Positions 1 through 7,725 of a stretch of 64,000 nucleotides of DNA are shown here, piece by piece. Where the stretch lies: assembly GCF_023522835.1 (NCBI RefSeq), contig NZ_JALCZU010000002.1, positions 256,270 through 320,269 of the forward strand, written 5' to 3'. Below the pieces are notes generated by a model. That model searched no databases, was not told the DNA's origin, and saw only the letters and a list, made by a program, of their open reading frames with translations. Position numbers and translations under genes: made by a program. How positions within the stretch are numbered: position 1 is the first letter of the stretch; the number at the start of each line of letters is the position of its first letter. This stretch comes from Oceanobacillus saliphilus (lineage in GTDB: Bacteria > Bacillota > Bacilli > Bacillales > Amphibacillaceae).

Positions 1-222
1 TACCGGCATAAGCAATTGACCTATAAGCAGGATAGTACACCTACTTTTCGGTCCCTTGCTTATGCGTCCGTTTCTAAACGGTCACTTCCGCTTTTGTATC
101 GGCTAGCTCCAGTTCCCAGAAACTACCGGCATAAGCAATTGACCTATAAGCAGGATAGTACACCTACTTTTCGGTCCCTTGCTTATGCGTCCGTTTCTAA
201 ACGGTCACTTCCGCTTTTGTAT
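1..222. repeat. Tandem direct repeat, 123-bp period (two copies visible, left edge open)
   Basis: Bases 1-99 and 124-222 are identical as read, separated by a 24-base linker (100-123). Each unit contains an inverted repeat (GCATAAGCAA at 6-15 and TTGCTTATGC at 56-65) and a smaller stem CCGT/ACGG near its end, finishing in CACTTCCGCTTTTGTAT. The linker contains GCTCCAG and TTCCCAG, which also open a related sequence at 57644. The array begins at the window edge, so more copies may lie to the left. It sits between the T-box terminator and the gene the T-box should control. It has no convincing coding potential. Confidence 0.9.
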
Positions 223-224
223 AC

Positions 225-450
225 AAAAAAGCCTTCTTATCCCAAAAGGGACGAGAAGACTCGCGGTACCACCCTTATAAATTTAAAATGATTATTTTAA
301 ATTCACTCGAAATCCATAACGGGGATAACCGTCCATTATTACTAACTTCATAATGGATACTCAAGAGTGATTTTCTAAAAGCCTGCTGTACCGGACTTCC
401 ACCAGCTTCCGGCTCGCTGATCAGCAATTGCTTTTATACTTTCTCTGTCA
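225..450 (-). promoter_or_regulatory. T-box riboswitch leader, isoleucine specifier
   Basis: On the minus strand the hallmark T-box sequence AAGGGTGGTACCGCG lies at 276-262. It is followed by a terminator hairpin (arms at 258-248 and 243-232) and a T-run at 230-225. Upstream lie a long Stem I with the GGTGGAA-type apical region and a candidate specifier ATC (371-369) followed by A, which reads Ile. T-box leaders sense uncharged tRNA and permit read-through when the amino acid is scarce. In B. subtilis ileS follows divIVA, so the target is probably ileS just outside the left edge; that gene is not visible. The specifier was assigned by eye without folding. Confidence 0.9.
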
Positions 451-522
451 ATGTATTTGTAAATTATTAAAATGACCTTTATCTGTATGAATTATATGTA
501 AAATTCCTATAAACGTCAAGGT

Positions 523-1026
523 CTAAGATTCGTTTTCAACAAGTTCGAGCTCTTCGCCCATCTCTGTATCGAATAATTCTTCCCAATCATCTGTACCGAG
601 CATTTCCAATTGTGCTTGAACAAGCATTCTTAATCTAGTACGGAAAACTTTTGCTTGCTTTTTAAGTTCTTCAACATCCATAGAAATTCTGCGTGATTTG
701 CTTAATGCTTCATTGATAATTCTATCTGCATTTTTTTCAGCTTCTTTAATAATTAACCTAGATTCCTTAGTCGCATTGCCCTTTACTTCTTCGGCTGTCT
801 CCTGTGCTACCAGGATTGATTTATTCAGCGTTTCTTCAATATTTGTAAAATGCCCAAGTCTCTCGTTTAGCTGGTTTACTTTTTCAGTAAGATCTTTTTT
901 CTCCCTGATTACCATTTCATAATCTTTAATGACCTGATCAAGGAATTCATTTACTTCATCTTCGTCATACCCACGCATTCTTCTTGTAAATTCTTTGTTG
1001 TGAATATCAAGTGGTGTTAATGGCAC
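523..1026 (-). CDS. divIVA: Cell-division protein DivIVA
   Basis: This coiled-coil protein binds negatively curved membrane at poles and septa, and recruits MinJ/MinCD and the chromosome-anchoring machinery. The N-terminus PLTPLDIHNKEF followed by GYDEDEVNEFLDQV is the diagnostic DivIVA lipid-binding domain (about residues 1-60). A heptad-rich coiled coil and an acidic tail follow; 167 aa is normal. The open frame extends to a GTG at 1035, but that GTG overlaps the Shine-Dalgarno AAGGAGG. The GTG at 1026 has proper spacing and gives the standard MPLTPLD start. Residue 17, a membrane-inserting Phe in B. subtilis, is Met here, followed by the conserved Arg18. It is the last gene of the ylm-divIVA run. 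Confidence 0.95.
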   Translation of the reverse strand: MPLTPLDIHNKEFTRRMRGYDEDEVNEFLDQVIKDYEMVIREKKDLTEKVNQLNERLGHFTNIEETLNKSILVAQETAEEVKGNATKESRLIIKEAEKNADRIINEALSKSRRISMDVEELKKQAKVFRTRLRMLVQAQLEMLGTDDWEELFDTEMGEELELVENES

Positions 1027-1123
1027 AACGGCCACCTCCTTAAGGAATTTATGCTATTAAACTATAATTTCATAATGGTATTAAACTTATTCGACAAAAA
1101 AACTTAAATTCCTGCAAAGACGT

Positions 1124-1900
1124 TTATTTTAACGTAGCAATACTAATTTTTACTTTATCTTTTTTTGACAATCCCTTTATCTCCAGTAGCCTGCTTCTTC
1201 CTTTTCCACGCAAGGAAATTAGATCTCCTTGCTGCAGTTGGAATTTGCTGTCATCGACAACTTTATAATTTACCTTGACCTGCAGTTTTTGAATGAAAGA
1301 AGAAGCTTCTTTTCTTGAAATATTGTAAATTTCCTTTAGCACAGCATCGAGCCTCAAAGATGAAACGGTTTTATCTGCTTCCACCCATTTCTCTTTACTA
1401 TCCTTAAATGCTGACATCGGTTTTTCTTCAAAGATTACATTCGCTTTCTTGATCGAAGTCAAATTCGTTGAAATATAGGCGCCGATTTCCTTAGCAAGGA
1501 CAATTTGGATGGTTCCATTACCAACATTGATATCGCCTAGCTTTTTGCGTTTCACTCCCAGGGATAAAAACGATCCCATTACATCCCTATGTTCCACATT
1601 AATAAATTTATCCTGATAGGTTGCTTCCAAAAGTGAAAGCTGAAATGTTTCATCGGAAACATCTTCATAAAAAGGTGCTATTACCATCCGCTTTCTCTCT
1701 GCTTCTGTTCCACCGCCATGTTTATAGATTTTCACCTCGTCCGTGCTGACACCAATTAACATCTCAACAATTTGCTGTTCACGGGGGTCGAGAAAATCCG
1801 TTAATTTTGGCTGATAGGTCAGCTCCACCTGTTCCTTCCAGGATAACACCTGATCAATAAAAGGCTGTTCTTCTTTTCTGAAGTGCTGATATATATCCAT
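1124..1900 (-). CDS. ylmH: YlmH, S4-domain RNA-binding protein
   Basis: 258 aa, essentially the length of B. subtilis YlmH. An N-terminal/central YlmH-type region (with a segment reading DFLDPREQQIVEMLIG) is followed by a C-terminal S4 domain at about residues 180-245 (LRLDAVLKEIYNISRKEASS, then VNYKVV and GDLISLRGKGR). The family binds ribosomal RNA, and YlmH has been linked to rescue of stalled 50S subunits by a peptidyl-tRNA quality-control pathway (known for the family, not visible here). It is co-directional with sepF, ylmG and divIVA. The ATG at 1900 has AAGGAAG about 11 bases upstream; an ATG closer to that site is out of the favourable spacing. Confidence 0.9.
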   Translation of the reverse strand: MDIYQHFRKEEQPFIDQVLSWKEQVELTYQPKLTDFLDPREQQIVEMLIGVSTDEVKIYKHGGGTEAERKRMVIAPFYEDVSDETFQLSLLEATYQDKFINVEHRDVMGSFLSLGVKRKKLGDINVGNGTIQIVLAKEIGAYISTNLTSIKKANVIFEEKPMSAFKDSKEKWVEADKTVSSLRLDAVLKEIYNISRKEASSFIQKLQVKVNYKVVDDSKFQLQQGDLISLRGKGRSRLLEIKGLSKKDKVKISIATLK

Positions 1901-1916
1901 ATCGAATCATACTTCC

Positions 1917-2004
1917 TTTTAGAAACTAGATTGTCACCAAGCCTTCGGTGACAACCTTCGTTACACGTATACAGGTTGGTCGGTATATACCTTCCTAGCT
2001 GTTA
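1917..2004 (+). repeat. Two-hairpin intergenic element, copy A
   Basis: The element sits in the ylmG-ylmH gap. Read on the plus strand it has TTTTAGAAAC, a perfect 8-bp stem TTGTCACC/GGTGACAA, the linker CCTTCGTTACACGTATACAG, and an imperfect second hairpin around GGTATATACC ending in CTGTTA. Its distal end overlaps the ylmG stop codon. It shares its second half closely with copy F at 40032. As these genes are transcribed leftwards, the transcript carries the complement. It has no T-run, so it is not a standard terminator. Confidence 0.75.
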
Positions 2005-2268
2005 AAATAAAAACATGCGGAAAAATTCAAAAAGACCTGCACGGGCCAAATGCAGTACAAGAATTCCGACGATTGGTGACAAATCAATCATACCAAGTGG
2101 GGGGATAAATTTACGGAACTGTTCCAAATAAGGTTCACAAATCTTAGTTAAAAACTGACCGAATGAAGACTCACGAGCCCCCGGAAACCATGACATGAAA
2201 ATGTACACGATAAGTGCATAGCCATAGAAGACCAGTGCATAATGTATTACTGTATATAATTCAACCAT
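2002..2268 (-). CDS. ylmG: YlmG, YggT-family membrane protein
   Basis: 88 aa with two hydrophobic segments (about residues 5-27 and 62-85). They flank a short loop with the family pattern FMSWFPGAR...EPYLEQFRKFIPPLGMIDLSPIV. YggT/YlmG proteins are small bacterial and plastid membrane proteins encoded next to sepF and ylmE. They are thought to affect division or nucleoid organisation, but their mechanism is not established. The start is 6 bases after the sepF stop, showing tight coupling in the ylm operon. The 3' end runs into intergenic element A. Confidence 0.9.
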   Translation of the reverse strand: MVELYTVIHYALVFYGYALIVYIFMSWFPGARESSFGQFLTKICEPYLEQFRKFIPPLGMIDLSPIVGILVLHLARAGLFEFFRMFLF

Positions 2269-2274
2269 TAACTG

Positions 2275-2715
2275 CTACCATCCTTTTTCAAATTCTTCCT
2301 GTTCTGTAAATACTTCCGATATTGTTCCGGAAACTTCCACATTATCAGGTGTACATAAAAATGTTTCTGAACCAAGTTTTTGAATATCTCCATTAACAGC
2401 ATAGACAGTACCGCTTAGAAAATCAACAATGCGCTTCGCCTGCTGATGATCGACACGTTGGAGATTAATCACGACTGCACGTCTGTTTACGATATTATCG
2501 GCAATTTCTTGAGCTTCATTATAGTTTCGTGGTTCACACAATACCACCTTGGACGAAGACTGTTGGACACTCGTCAAATTGACAACATTTTGCGTCTTTT
2601 GCTTTGCAGTAGGTTTATTTTCCGGTACAACTTCTTCTTCCACATAGTCATACTCATATTCGTCATCCATGGTGAAGTAATTTTTAATCTTATTTTTTAT
2701 ACTCAATTTTTTCAC
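2275..2715 (-). CDS. sepF: SepF, FtsZ-associated division protein
   Basis: 146 aa. A basic amphipathic N-terminal helix ([14 protein letters not shown]) is followed by an acidic linker. The C-terminal SepF domain (about residues 55-140) includes [28 protein letters not shown] and [20 protein letters not shown]. SepF tethers and bundles FtsZ filaments at the membrane, a role overlapping that of FtsA. It lies between ylmE and ylmG as in other Firmicutes. The N-terminal helix is the known membrane anchor. SepF and FtsA are both encoded in this window, so both FtsZ membrane tethers are present. Confidence 0.95.
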   Translation of the reverse strand: MKKLSIKNKIKNYFTMDDEYEYDYVEEEVVPENKPTAKQKTQNVVNLTSVQQSSSKVVLCEPRNYNEAQEIADNIVNRRAVVINLQRVDHQQAKRIVDFLSGTVYAVNGDIQKLGSETFLCTPDNVEVSGTISEVFTEQEEFEKGW

Positions 2716-2734
2716 CTCTCCATTTCATTTCGTC

Positions 2735-3406
2735 TTAGCTACCAACTAGCTTGGAACCAATCCGAATGTGTGTTGCACCCTCCTCAACTGCGATCTCATA
2801 ATCATTGCTCATCCCCATTGACAAGTATTCACACGGAGCATGCGTCCAATTCTTTCCACGGATACGATCCCTGAGTTGTGCCAGATTTCTGAAAACCTTC
2901 CTGATTTGATCCGGATCATCAATATGAGGGGCCATTGTCATTAAACCAACTACCCGGATATGAGCATACTGTTCAACCTTCTCTATAAAAGGTATTACCT
3001 CTTCAGGTTCCAATCCATGCTTTGATTCTTCTCCGCTCACATTAACCTGCACAAAACAATCGATAGGCACAGTGGCACGCTTGTTGATTTCATTAGCGAG
3101 GGACATTCTGTCAAGCGAATGCAGTGCATCTATTTTGTCGATAATGTCTTTTACTTTTCTCGACTGCAATGACCCTATAAAATGCCATTTTGCCTGATTC
3201 CCAATATGGCTGTGCTTTTCAAGAAAGCCTTCATTCCGATTTTCGCCAAGGTTTTTAACCCCAGCGTCGATAGCTTCCTTTGTTCGTTCTATTGTAACAT
3301 ATTTTGTAACTCCAATTATCGTGATATCGTCCGGATTACGACCACTTCTTGCACAGGCCTGTCCAATTTTTTCCTGTATCCATTCCAGATTTGCTGCGAC
3401 TTCCAT
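2735..3406 (-). CDS. ylmE: YlmE, YggS-family pyridoxal-phosphate homeostasis protein
   Basis: 223 aa, an alanine-racemase-like single-domain PLP protein. The PLP lysine is the K in IIGVTKYV near residue 35; later family motifs are NLGENR, WHFIGSLQSRK, GLMTMAPH and the C-terminal HIRIGSKLVG. YggS/PROSC proteins bind PLP without known catalysis and buffer B6 and amino-acid pools. It is adjacent to sepF and ylmD, the conserved division-cluster context. Confidence 0.92.
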   Translation of the reverse strand: MEVAANLEWIQEKIGQACARSGRNPDDITIIGVTKYVTIERTKEAIDAGVKNLGENRNEGFLEKHSHIGNQAKWHFIGSLQSRKVKDIIDKIDALHSLDRMSLANEINKRATVPIDCFVQVNVSGEESKHGLEPEEVIPFIEKVEQYAHIRVVGLMTMAPHIDDPDQIRKVFRNLAQLRDRIRGKNWTHAPCEYLSMGMSNDYEIAVEEGATHIRIGSKLVGS

Positions 3407-3433
3407 AATCTCTATTATTCCTCCATTATATTT

Positions 3434-4243
3434 TCATGCTTTTAATCCAATAAACCCCAACATTCTCCCTGTTTTTCCCTGATCTCTCCTGTGTGAGAAA
3501 AATAAGTTCTCATCACGGTAGGTGCAATAATTTGTTACCTCTATATTATGACGTATTACACCAGATTGTAAAAGGATTTCTACATTTAACTGCTTTAAAT
3601 CCAATAAATAACGATTATTCTCCAATGGTGAGACCGTTTTGTCCCTTTCTTTTACCTCAATACTGCCAATAACATGATGATCGACCTCATAATTTTCTTT
3701 TCCGATAGAAGGACCGATTGCAACGCGCAGGTCTTTTGGGTCGGTACCCCTTTCTTTAAATGCATCAACCATCTTTTCAGCGATCCGACCAACCGTCCCC
3801 TTCCATCCGGCATGTGCGATTCCAATATATTCGGTTACTGGATCGAAGAAGAACAAAGGAACACAATCCGCAAAAAATGCCGTACAAAGAATTCCTTTAC
3901 TGTCTGTAATGAATCCATCCGTGCCTTCTATGGAAGTTTCATAATCTGTGGATCCTTTACCCTGATCAACTGCAGATATTTCCTTGACGAATGTTTGATG
4001 CACCTGTTGACCAGATACCCATTTTTCAAGAGGAAAATTCAATTTATCGGATAATATTTTTCGATTTTTTATTATATCTTGCTTACTATCAGGAACATGG
4101 AGTCCAAAATTGAATGTATTGTATGGCACATTGCTTACCCCGCCATTTCTCGTTGTAAAACCTGCAACAAGTTTCGGATGAAGCTTCTGCCAAATTTCAA
4201 GATGTAAATAGGACTCATCTTTTCCTTTAAATGGTTCATTCAT
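3434..4243 (-). CDS. ylmD: YlmD, YfiH/LACC1-family purine nucleoside phosphorylase-like protein
   Basis: 269 aa. Family motifs include FTTRNGGVS near residue 30, the Cys motif FFADCVPLFF, the His motif GIAHAGWKGTVGRIA, and a C-terminal CTYRDENLFFSHRRDQGKTGR. The Cys and two His residues form the zinc site of this family. Its members were first described as polyphenol oxidases, later as purine nucleoside-cleaving enzymes and peptidoglycan-editing factors. The exact substrate cannot be read from sequence. It lies between ylmE and ylmC. Confidence 0.9.
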   Translation of the reverse strand: MNEPFKGKDESYLHLEIWQKLHPKLVAGFTTRNGGVSNVPYNTFNFGLHVPDSKQDIIKNRKILSDKLNFPLEKWVSGQQVHQTFVKEISAVDQGKGSTDYETSIEGTDGFITDSKGILCTAFFADCVPLFFFDPVTEYIGIAHAGWKGTVGRIAEKMVDAFKERGTDPKDLRVAIGPSIGKENYEVDHHVIGSIEVKERDKTVSPLENNRYLLDLKQLNVEILLQSGVIRHNIEVTNYCTYRDENLFFSHRRDQGKTGRMLGFIGLKA

Positions 4244-4315
4244 TTATAATCCCCCTGGAATCAGACTTGTCTTATTTTATCATATTTCGGCAAAAAATTA
4301 AGCTGTAAGTTTGTA

Positions 4316-4576
4316 TTATGCTCTCCCATATAAATCCGGTGCTTGAACGTCTTTTACAAGAATAACATCTGAACCGATTCTGACAATCTGTGTCCAGGAA
4401 ATCATCAATTCATCTGCTTTGGCAAACATGCCACTTTTCTTATCTCTGGCAACAATAACAATAGCAAGAACCCTGCCGGTATTACCATCAATTTCCAAAT
4501 CTGTGATATGCCCCAGTCTCCTGCCGTCATCAATGATAATAACCTCTTTTATTTGTAATTCGGATAATTTTACCAT
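4316..4576 (-). CDS. ylmC: YlmC, PRC-barrel domain protein
   Basis: 86 aa, a single PRC-barrel of the YlmC/YmxH family: VKLSELQIKEVIIIDDGRRLG, then LEIDGNTGRVLAIVI and ISWTQIVRIGSDVILV. The open frame extends to a GTG at 4585 that overlaps the Shine-Dalgarno GGCAGGTG. The ATG at 4576 is correctly spaced and gives the usual MVKLSEL start. In B. subtilis ylmC lies next to sigG, and YmxH-type proteins are sporulation-associated. The molecular role is unknown. Confidence 0.88.
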   Translation of the reverse strand: MVKLSELQIKEVIIIDDGRRLGHITDLEIDGNTGRVLAIVIVARDKKSGMFAKADELMISWTQIVRIGSDVILVKDVQAPDLYGRA

Positions 4577-4638
4577 TATGCTCACCTGCCTTCATTTAAA
4601 TATATGCTGGCAGACAAGATTATTTCGCTTTTCCATGC

Positions 4639-4680
4639 AAAAAACCAGAAAAAACAGTTTATGTACTGTTCTTTCTGGTC
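4639..4680 (-). terminator. Rho-independent terminator after sigG
   Basis: On the minus strand a hairpin CCAGAAAG..ACAGT/ACTGT..TTTCTGG (4678-4645) is followed by six Ts. It separates sigG from ylmC. Confidence 0.9.
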
Positions 4681-4736
4681 TCATAAAATGTACGTTGCAT
4701 ATAATTTTATGGGTATTTTATTTATTTCTGTTCATT

Positions 4737-5519
4737 CTATTCAAACATTTGCTTATTCATTTGGCTTATTGCTGCCTTTTCTAAGCGGGATACTTGTGCT
4801 TGTGATATCCCGATTTCATCAGCAACTTCCATTTGGGTTTTCCCTTGAAAAAAACGCTTGTTCAATATCATTTTTTCCCTATCATTTAATTGATGCATTC
4901 CTTCTTTCAGGGAAAGCTTATCTACCCAGGTAGAATCCTTATCCTTATCGTCACTAATCTGATCCATTACAAATATGGGATCTCCACCATCATTATAGAT
5001 TGGCTCAAATAACGAAACAGGATCCTGAATGGCATCCAGTGCAAACACAATATCGGAATGAGGTATACCCATTTCCTCCGCAATTTCTGCAGGAGTTGGT
5101 TCCTTTGAAGATTTACTGATCAATTTTTCCCTTACTTGCAATGCTTTATAAGCAATATCACGCAAAGATCTGGAAACACGTATTGGATTGTTATCACGAA
5201 GATACCTTCTGATTTCTCCTATAATCATCGGAACAGCATACGTGGAGAATCTAACATTATGGGATAAATCAAAATTATCGATTGATTTCATTAATCCAAT
5301 ACAGCCAACCTGAAACAAATCATCCACATATTCTCCCCGGTTATTAAATCTCTGGATAACACTTAATACAAGTCTTAAATTGCCATTTACAAGCTCTTCA
5401 CGTGCAGATAAATCGCCTTCCTGTTGCATTCTAATAAACAATTTCTTCATTTCATCATTTTTAAGTACAGGCAGTTTTGATGTGTCAACACCACATATCT
5501 CAACTTTATGTCTAGTCAT
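4737..5519 (-). CDS. sigG: RNA polymerase sporulation sigma factor SigG
   Basis: 260 aa, the length of B. subtilis SigG. Region 2 is complete: EELVNGNLRLVLSVIQRF, then YVDDLFQVGCIGLMKSID and VRFSTYAVPMIIGEIRRYLR. Region 3 (EPTPAEIAEEMGI) and the region 4 helix-turn-helix (MEVADEIGISQAQVSRLEK) are present. SigG drives late forespore genes. It lies 123 bp downstream of sigE. A separate SigF-type promoter in that gap (5559-5587) explains forespore-specific transcription, and a terminator follows the gene. Confidence 0.97.
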   Translation of the reverse strand: MTRHKVEICGVDTSKLPVLKNDEMKKLFIRMQQEGDLSAREELVNGNLRLVLSVIQRFNNRGEYVDDLFQVGCIGLMKSIDNFDLSHNVRFSTYAVPMIIGEIRRYLRDNNPIRVSRSLRDIAYKALQVREKLISKSSKEPTPAEIAEEMGIPHSDIVFALDAIQDPVSLFEPIYNDGGDPIFVMDQISDDKDKDSTWVDKLSLKEGMHQLNDREKMILNKRFFQGKTQMEVADEIGISQAQVSRLEKAAISQMNKQMFE

Positions 5520-5558
5520 TTAAGTCAACCCTCCCAGTCGGTGATGCTGTTCAAGGAC

Positions 5559-5587
5559 AGTATCTCCTCACGGGAAGGTTTTTATGC
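5559..5587 (-). promoter_or_regulatory. Candidate SigF promoter of sigG
   Basis: On the minus strand GCATA (5587-5583), a 15-bp spacer and GGAGATACT (5567-5559) fit the SigF consensus GYWTA and GGNRANAMT at every defined position. It lies about 40 bp upstream of the sigG ATG. B. subtilis sigG is known to be transcribed by SigF. Confidence 0.8.
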
Positions 5588-5642
5588 AATTACAAAATTC
5601 AATCCAAGGACCGAAATCGGGTCAAATCCTTATGATATCGCG

Positions 5643-6362
5643 CTAAACCATTTTATTAAATTCTTTTTTCAGTCTGCGGATGATTTTCTTTTCCAATCTC
5701 GAAATATAGGACTGTGAAATCCCAAGCATATCAGCAACATCTTTTTGTGTTTTCTCTTCTTCACCAATAAGCCCGAAACGCAACTCCATAATCTGTTTTT
5801 CTCGGGCATTCAATTTTTCCAGTGCACTTTTCAGTAACGTTTTATCGACACTTGATTCCAGGTTTTTTGTGATAATATCTTCTTCTGTTCCTAGCACATC
5901 TGATAATAGTAATTCATTTCCATCCCAATCAATATTCAACGGTTCATCAAAAGAAATTTCGGACTTCAATTTATTGTTTCGGCGCAGATACATTAGAATT
6001 TCATTTTCAATACATCTGGATGCATATGTAGCTAGTTTGATTTTCTTCTCTGGATTGAATGTATTGACGGCCTTGATTAACCCTATAGTACCTATACTTA
6101 TCAAATCCTCAATATTAATTCCTGTGTTTTCAAATTTACGGGCAATATAGACAACAAGCCTAAGATTGCGTTCAATCAACATCGCCCTTGCTGCTTTATC
6201 ACCCTTCGGAAGTAGAATAAGCAATTCCTGTTCTTCCTGTTTTGAAAGTGGAGGTGGAAGTGCCTCGCTGCCACCTATATAATATATTTCAGAAGATTTC
6301 AATCCTAACTTGATTAATAGTTTATACCAGCCTAATTTTAGCTTCAATTTCCACAAACTCAC
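5643..6362 (-). CDS. sigE: Pro-SigE, mother-cell sporulation sigma factor precursor
   Basis: 239 aa. The first roughly 28 residues ([19 protein letters not shown]) form the membrane-associated propeptide. They are followed by the conserved [14 protein letters not shown], where SpoIIGA cleaves. Region 2 ([47 protein letters not shown]) and the region 4 helix-turn-helix ([19 protein letters not shown]) are intact. It starts 14 bp after the spoIIGA stop, so both belong to the spoIIG operon. Confidence 0.97.
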   Translation of the reverse strand: MSLWKLKLKLGWYKLLIKLGLKSSEIYYIGGSEALPPPLSKQEEQELLILLPKGDKAARAMLIERNLRLVVYIARKFENTGINIEDLISIGTIGLIKAVNTFNPEKKIKLATYASRCIENEILMYLRRNNKLKSEISFDEPLNIDWDGNELLLSDVLGTEEDIITKNLESSVDKTLLKSALEKLNAREKQIMELRFGLIGEEEKTQKDVADMLGISQSYISRLEKKIIRRLKKEFNKMV

Positions 6363-6376
6363 ATTCCCCCACTCCC

Positions 6377-7297
6377 TTATGCAGATTGTATTGTTGCCAG
6401 TTTAATAATTTGCGGATGCAGTAAACAATGATAGCTGTCATCCTTGATCAATGTCCCAAATTGAATGCCGATTAATACATTTGTGGAAATCAAATTTTGG
6501 TTTTCATGGTTTACCATTATCTGATCAGGTCTGATTGCAAGTAAAAACATACTTTTACCTTCCACACCCTGATAGGGAATTATCTGTATTTTGCTTTCCC
6601 AACCTTTAGGAACTCGATCAAATGCCAAGAGGTCATTAACTTCTTTCAATTGCTCCCATTCTTCATCGGAGAACCAGTTTTTCAAAAATATTTCATCACA
6701 TATAACGACAGGCCTTTTTGTAAGTGGATCAATAAGTTGATTGCCGCTATCAATATAACCCATCGTTGAAAAGGTAATATTATTAATTTGAATGTTAACC
6801 TCGCAAAGTTGGTCATATCGTATTTTGCCGCTCGCATGCTCGTCCATTCGGTATTTAGTAAAGTACCATACAATTGGAAATCCGATGATGATAAACAGCC
6901 AGCTAATCGGATCACCATACCCTCTGTTAAAAGTCAATATTCCACTTTCAGTAACCGATACAGGGTTTGCAAGCAAAAAATATATCGCTGTCAATCCACC
7001 TCCAATTGCAAATGATGTAAAATAAAATAATAATAATAATTTCATCAACCGGTAAAAACCAGTAAAACCAAAAGTGCATAGAATAATGAGTGCTGAATAC
7101 ATCATTTTCCCTGGCAAGCCATTAACAAAAGAACTTGGAAAAAATAATGTAATTGGAACAATCAAGGAAGCAATAAAAGCTCCAAAAAGCAATCGTAATT
7201 TACCTGCATTATCCCTGGCCAATGCTTTTGTCAGCATGAGAAGCATCAAATCGAGAAAAAAGTTCAATGCCCAGACAGCATCAAGATAAATGGTCAA
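6377..7297 (-). CDS. spoIIGA: SpoIIGA, pro-SigE processing aspartic protease
   Basis: The N-terminal half holds about five transmembrane segments. The C-terminal half is a soluble retropepsin-like domain with the catalytic motif DSG; counting from the start chosen here the Asp is residue 183, the position reported for B. subtilis. After activation by the forespore signal SpoIIR, it cleaves pro-SigE at the septum. The open frame begins at 7324. The TTG at 7297, preceded by GGAAGAG, gives [12 protein letters not shown], matching the family N-terminus (306 aa). It is the first gene of spoIIG. Confidence 0.93.
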   Translation of the reverse strand: MTIYLDAVWALNFFLDLMLLMLTKALARDNAGKLRLLFGAFIASLIVPITLFFPSSFVNGLPGKMMYSALIILCTFGFTGFYRLMKLLLLFYFTSFAIGGGLTAIYFLLANPVSVTESGILTFNRGYGDPISWLFIIIGFPIVWYFTKYRMDEHASGKIRYDQLCEVNIQINNITFSTMGYIDSGNQLIDPLTKRPVVICDEIFLKNWFSDEEWEQLKEVNDLLAFDRVPKGWESKIQIIPYQGVEGKSMFLLAIRPDQIMVNHENQNLISTNVLIGIQFGTLIKDDSYHCLLHPQIIKLATIQSA

Positions 7298-7377
7298 TGT
7301 TTCTCTTCCTTCCTTACATATCAATACGGAATTTAAACTTTCAAAGATATATTTATGGATATATGGAATTACTCAAA

Positions 7378-7410
7378 AGTATAGATGACCAACCAAGCAA
7401 AGTCTGTCAC
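7378..7410 (-). promoter_or_regulatory. Candidate spoIIG promoter with unusually long spacer
   Basis: On the minus strand GTGACA (7410-7405) and TATACT (7383-7378) are separated by 21 bp, about 80 bp before spoIIGA. B. subtilis spoIIG has a SigA promoter with an abnormal 22-bp spacer that requires Spo0A-P. Two near-matches to the 0A box TGTCGAA lie further upstream (7539-7545 and 7579-7585, one mismatch each). The similarity in spacer length is suggestive only. Confidence 0.45.
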
Positions 7411-7495
7411 TTCTTGTATGCATAAAAAATCTAATTTTAACTATTTCTCGGAAGAAATGTCGGTTACGTGTTCCATGTAAGGACAATTAAATTGG

Positions 7496-7552
7496 AAAAA
7501 GCCAGACTAAAAACAGTACAACCGGGCATTGCAATTTTAGTCGAAGTCTGAC
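7496..7552 (-). terminator. Second terminator-like hairpin in the ftsZ-spoIIGA gap
   Basis: On the minus strand an 8-bp stem GTCAGACT/AGTCTGGC (7552-7545 and 7508-7501, one wobble) encloses a further complementarity ACTAAAA/TTTTAGT. It is followed by five Ts (7500-7496). It lies 100 bp beyond the strong ftsZ terminator, so it may end a separate short transcript or act in the spoIIG leader. Confidence 0.5.
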
Positions 7553-7649
7553 TTATGAACAAAAGCGGGGGAGTCCGGATCGACAATCAATAAAGAGTTT
7601 CTAACTAAATTCAATCATTTAGATACTGTAGTAAAATTTAATTTTAAAC

Positions 7650-7700
7650 TTAAAAAGGTTGTCTCACAATGGGGATTCACCCTCATTGTGAGACAACCTT
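7650..7700 (-). terminator. Strong terminator after ftsZ
   Basis: A 17-bp stem AAGGTTGTCTCACAATG/CATTGTGAGACAACCTT (7700-7655 on the minus strand) is followed by a T-run. It insulates the dcw transcript from spoIIG. Confidence 0.95.
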
Positions 7701-7725
7701 GTCAATGCTTTTTATCATATAATTC

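Noticed and set aside
1-222. Possible CRISPR array
   Set aside because: Only two copies, repeat unit about 99 bp with a 24-bp linker, no typical short repeats or spacers and no cas genes.
16-291. 91-codon open frame across the tandem repeat and T-box
   Set aside because: It lies within repetitive and structured RNA sequence, translates each repeat twice, and has no ribosome-binding site.
2446-2874. 142-codon plus-strand frame across sepF and ylmE
   Set aside because: Antisense to two well-identified genes and without support of its own.
7381-7450. Possible eighth copy of the two-hairpin element upstream of spoIIGA
   Set aside because: A shared stretch (TTTTTTATGCATACA) matches copy B, but the first hairpin and the ATTAGAAAAC end are not recognisable.
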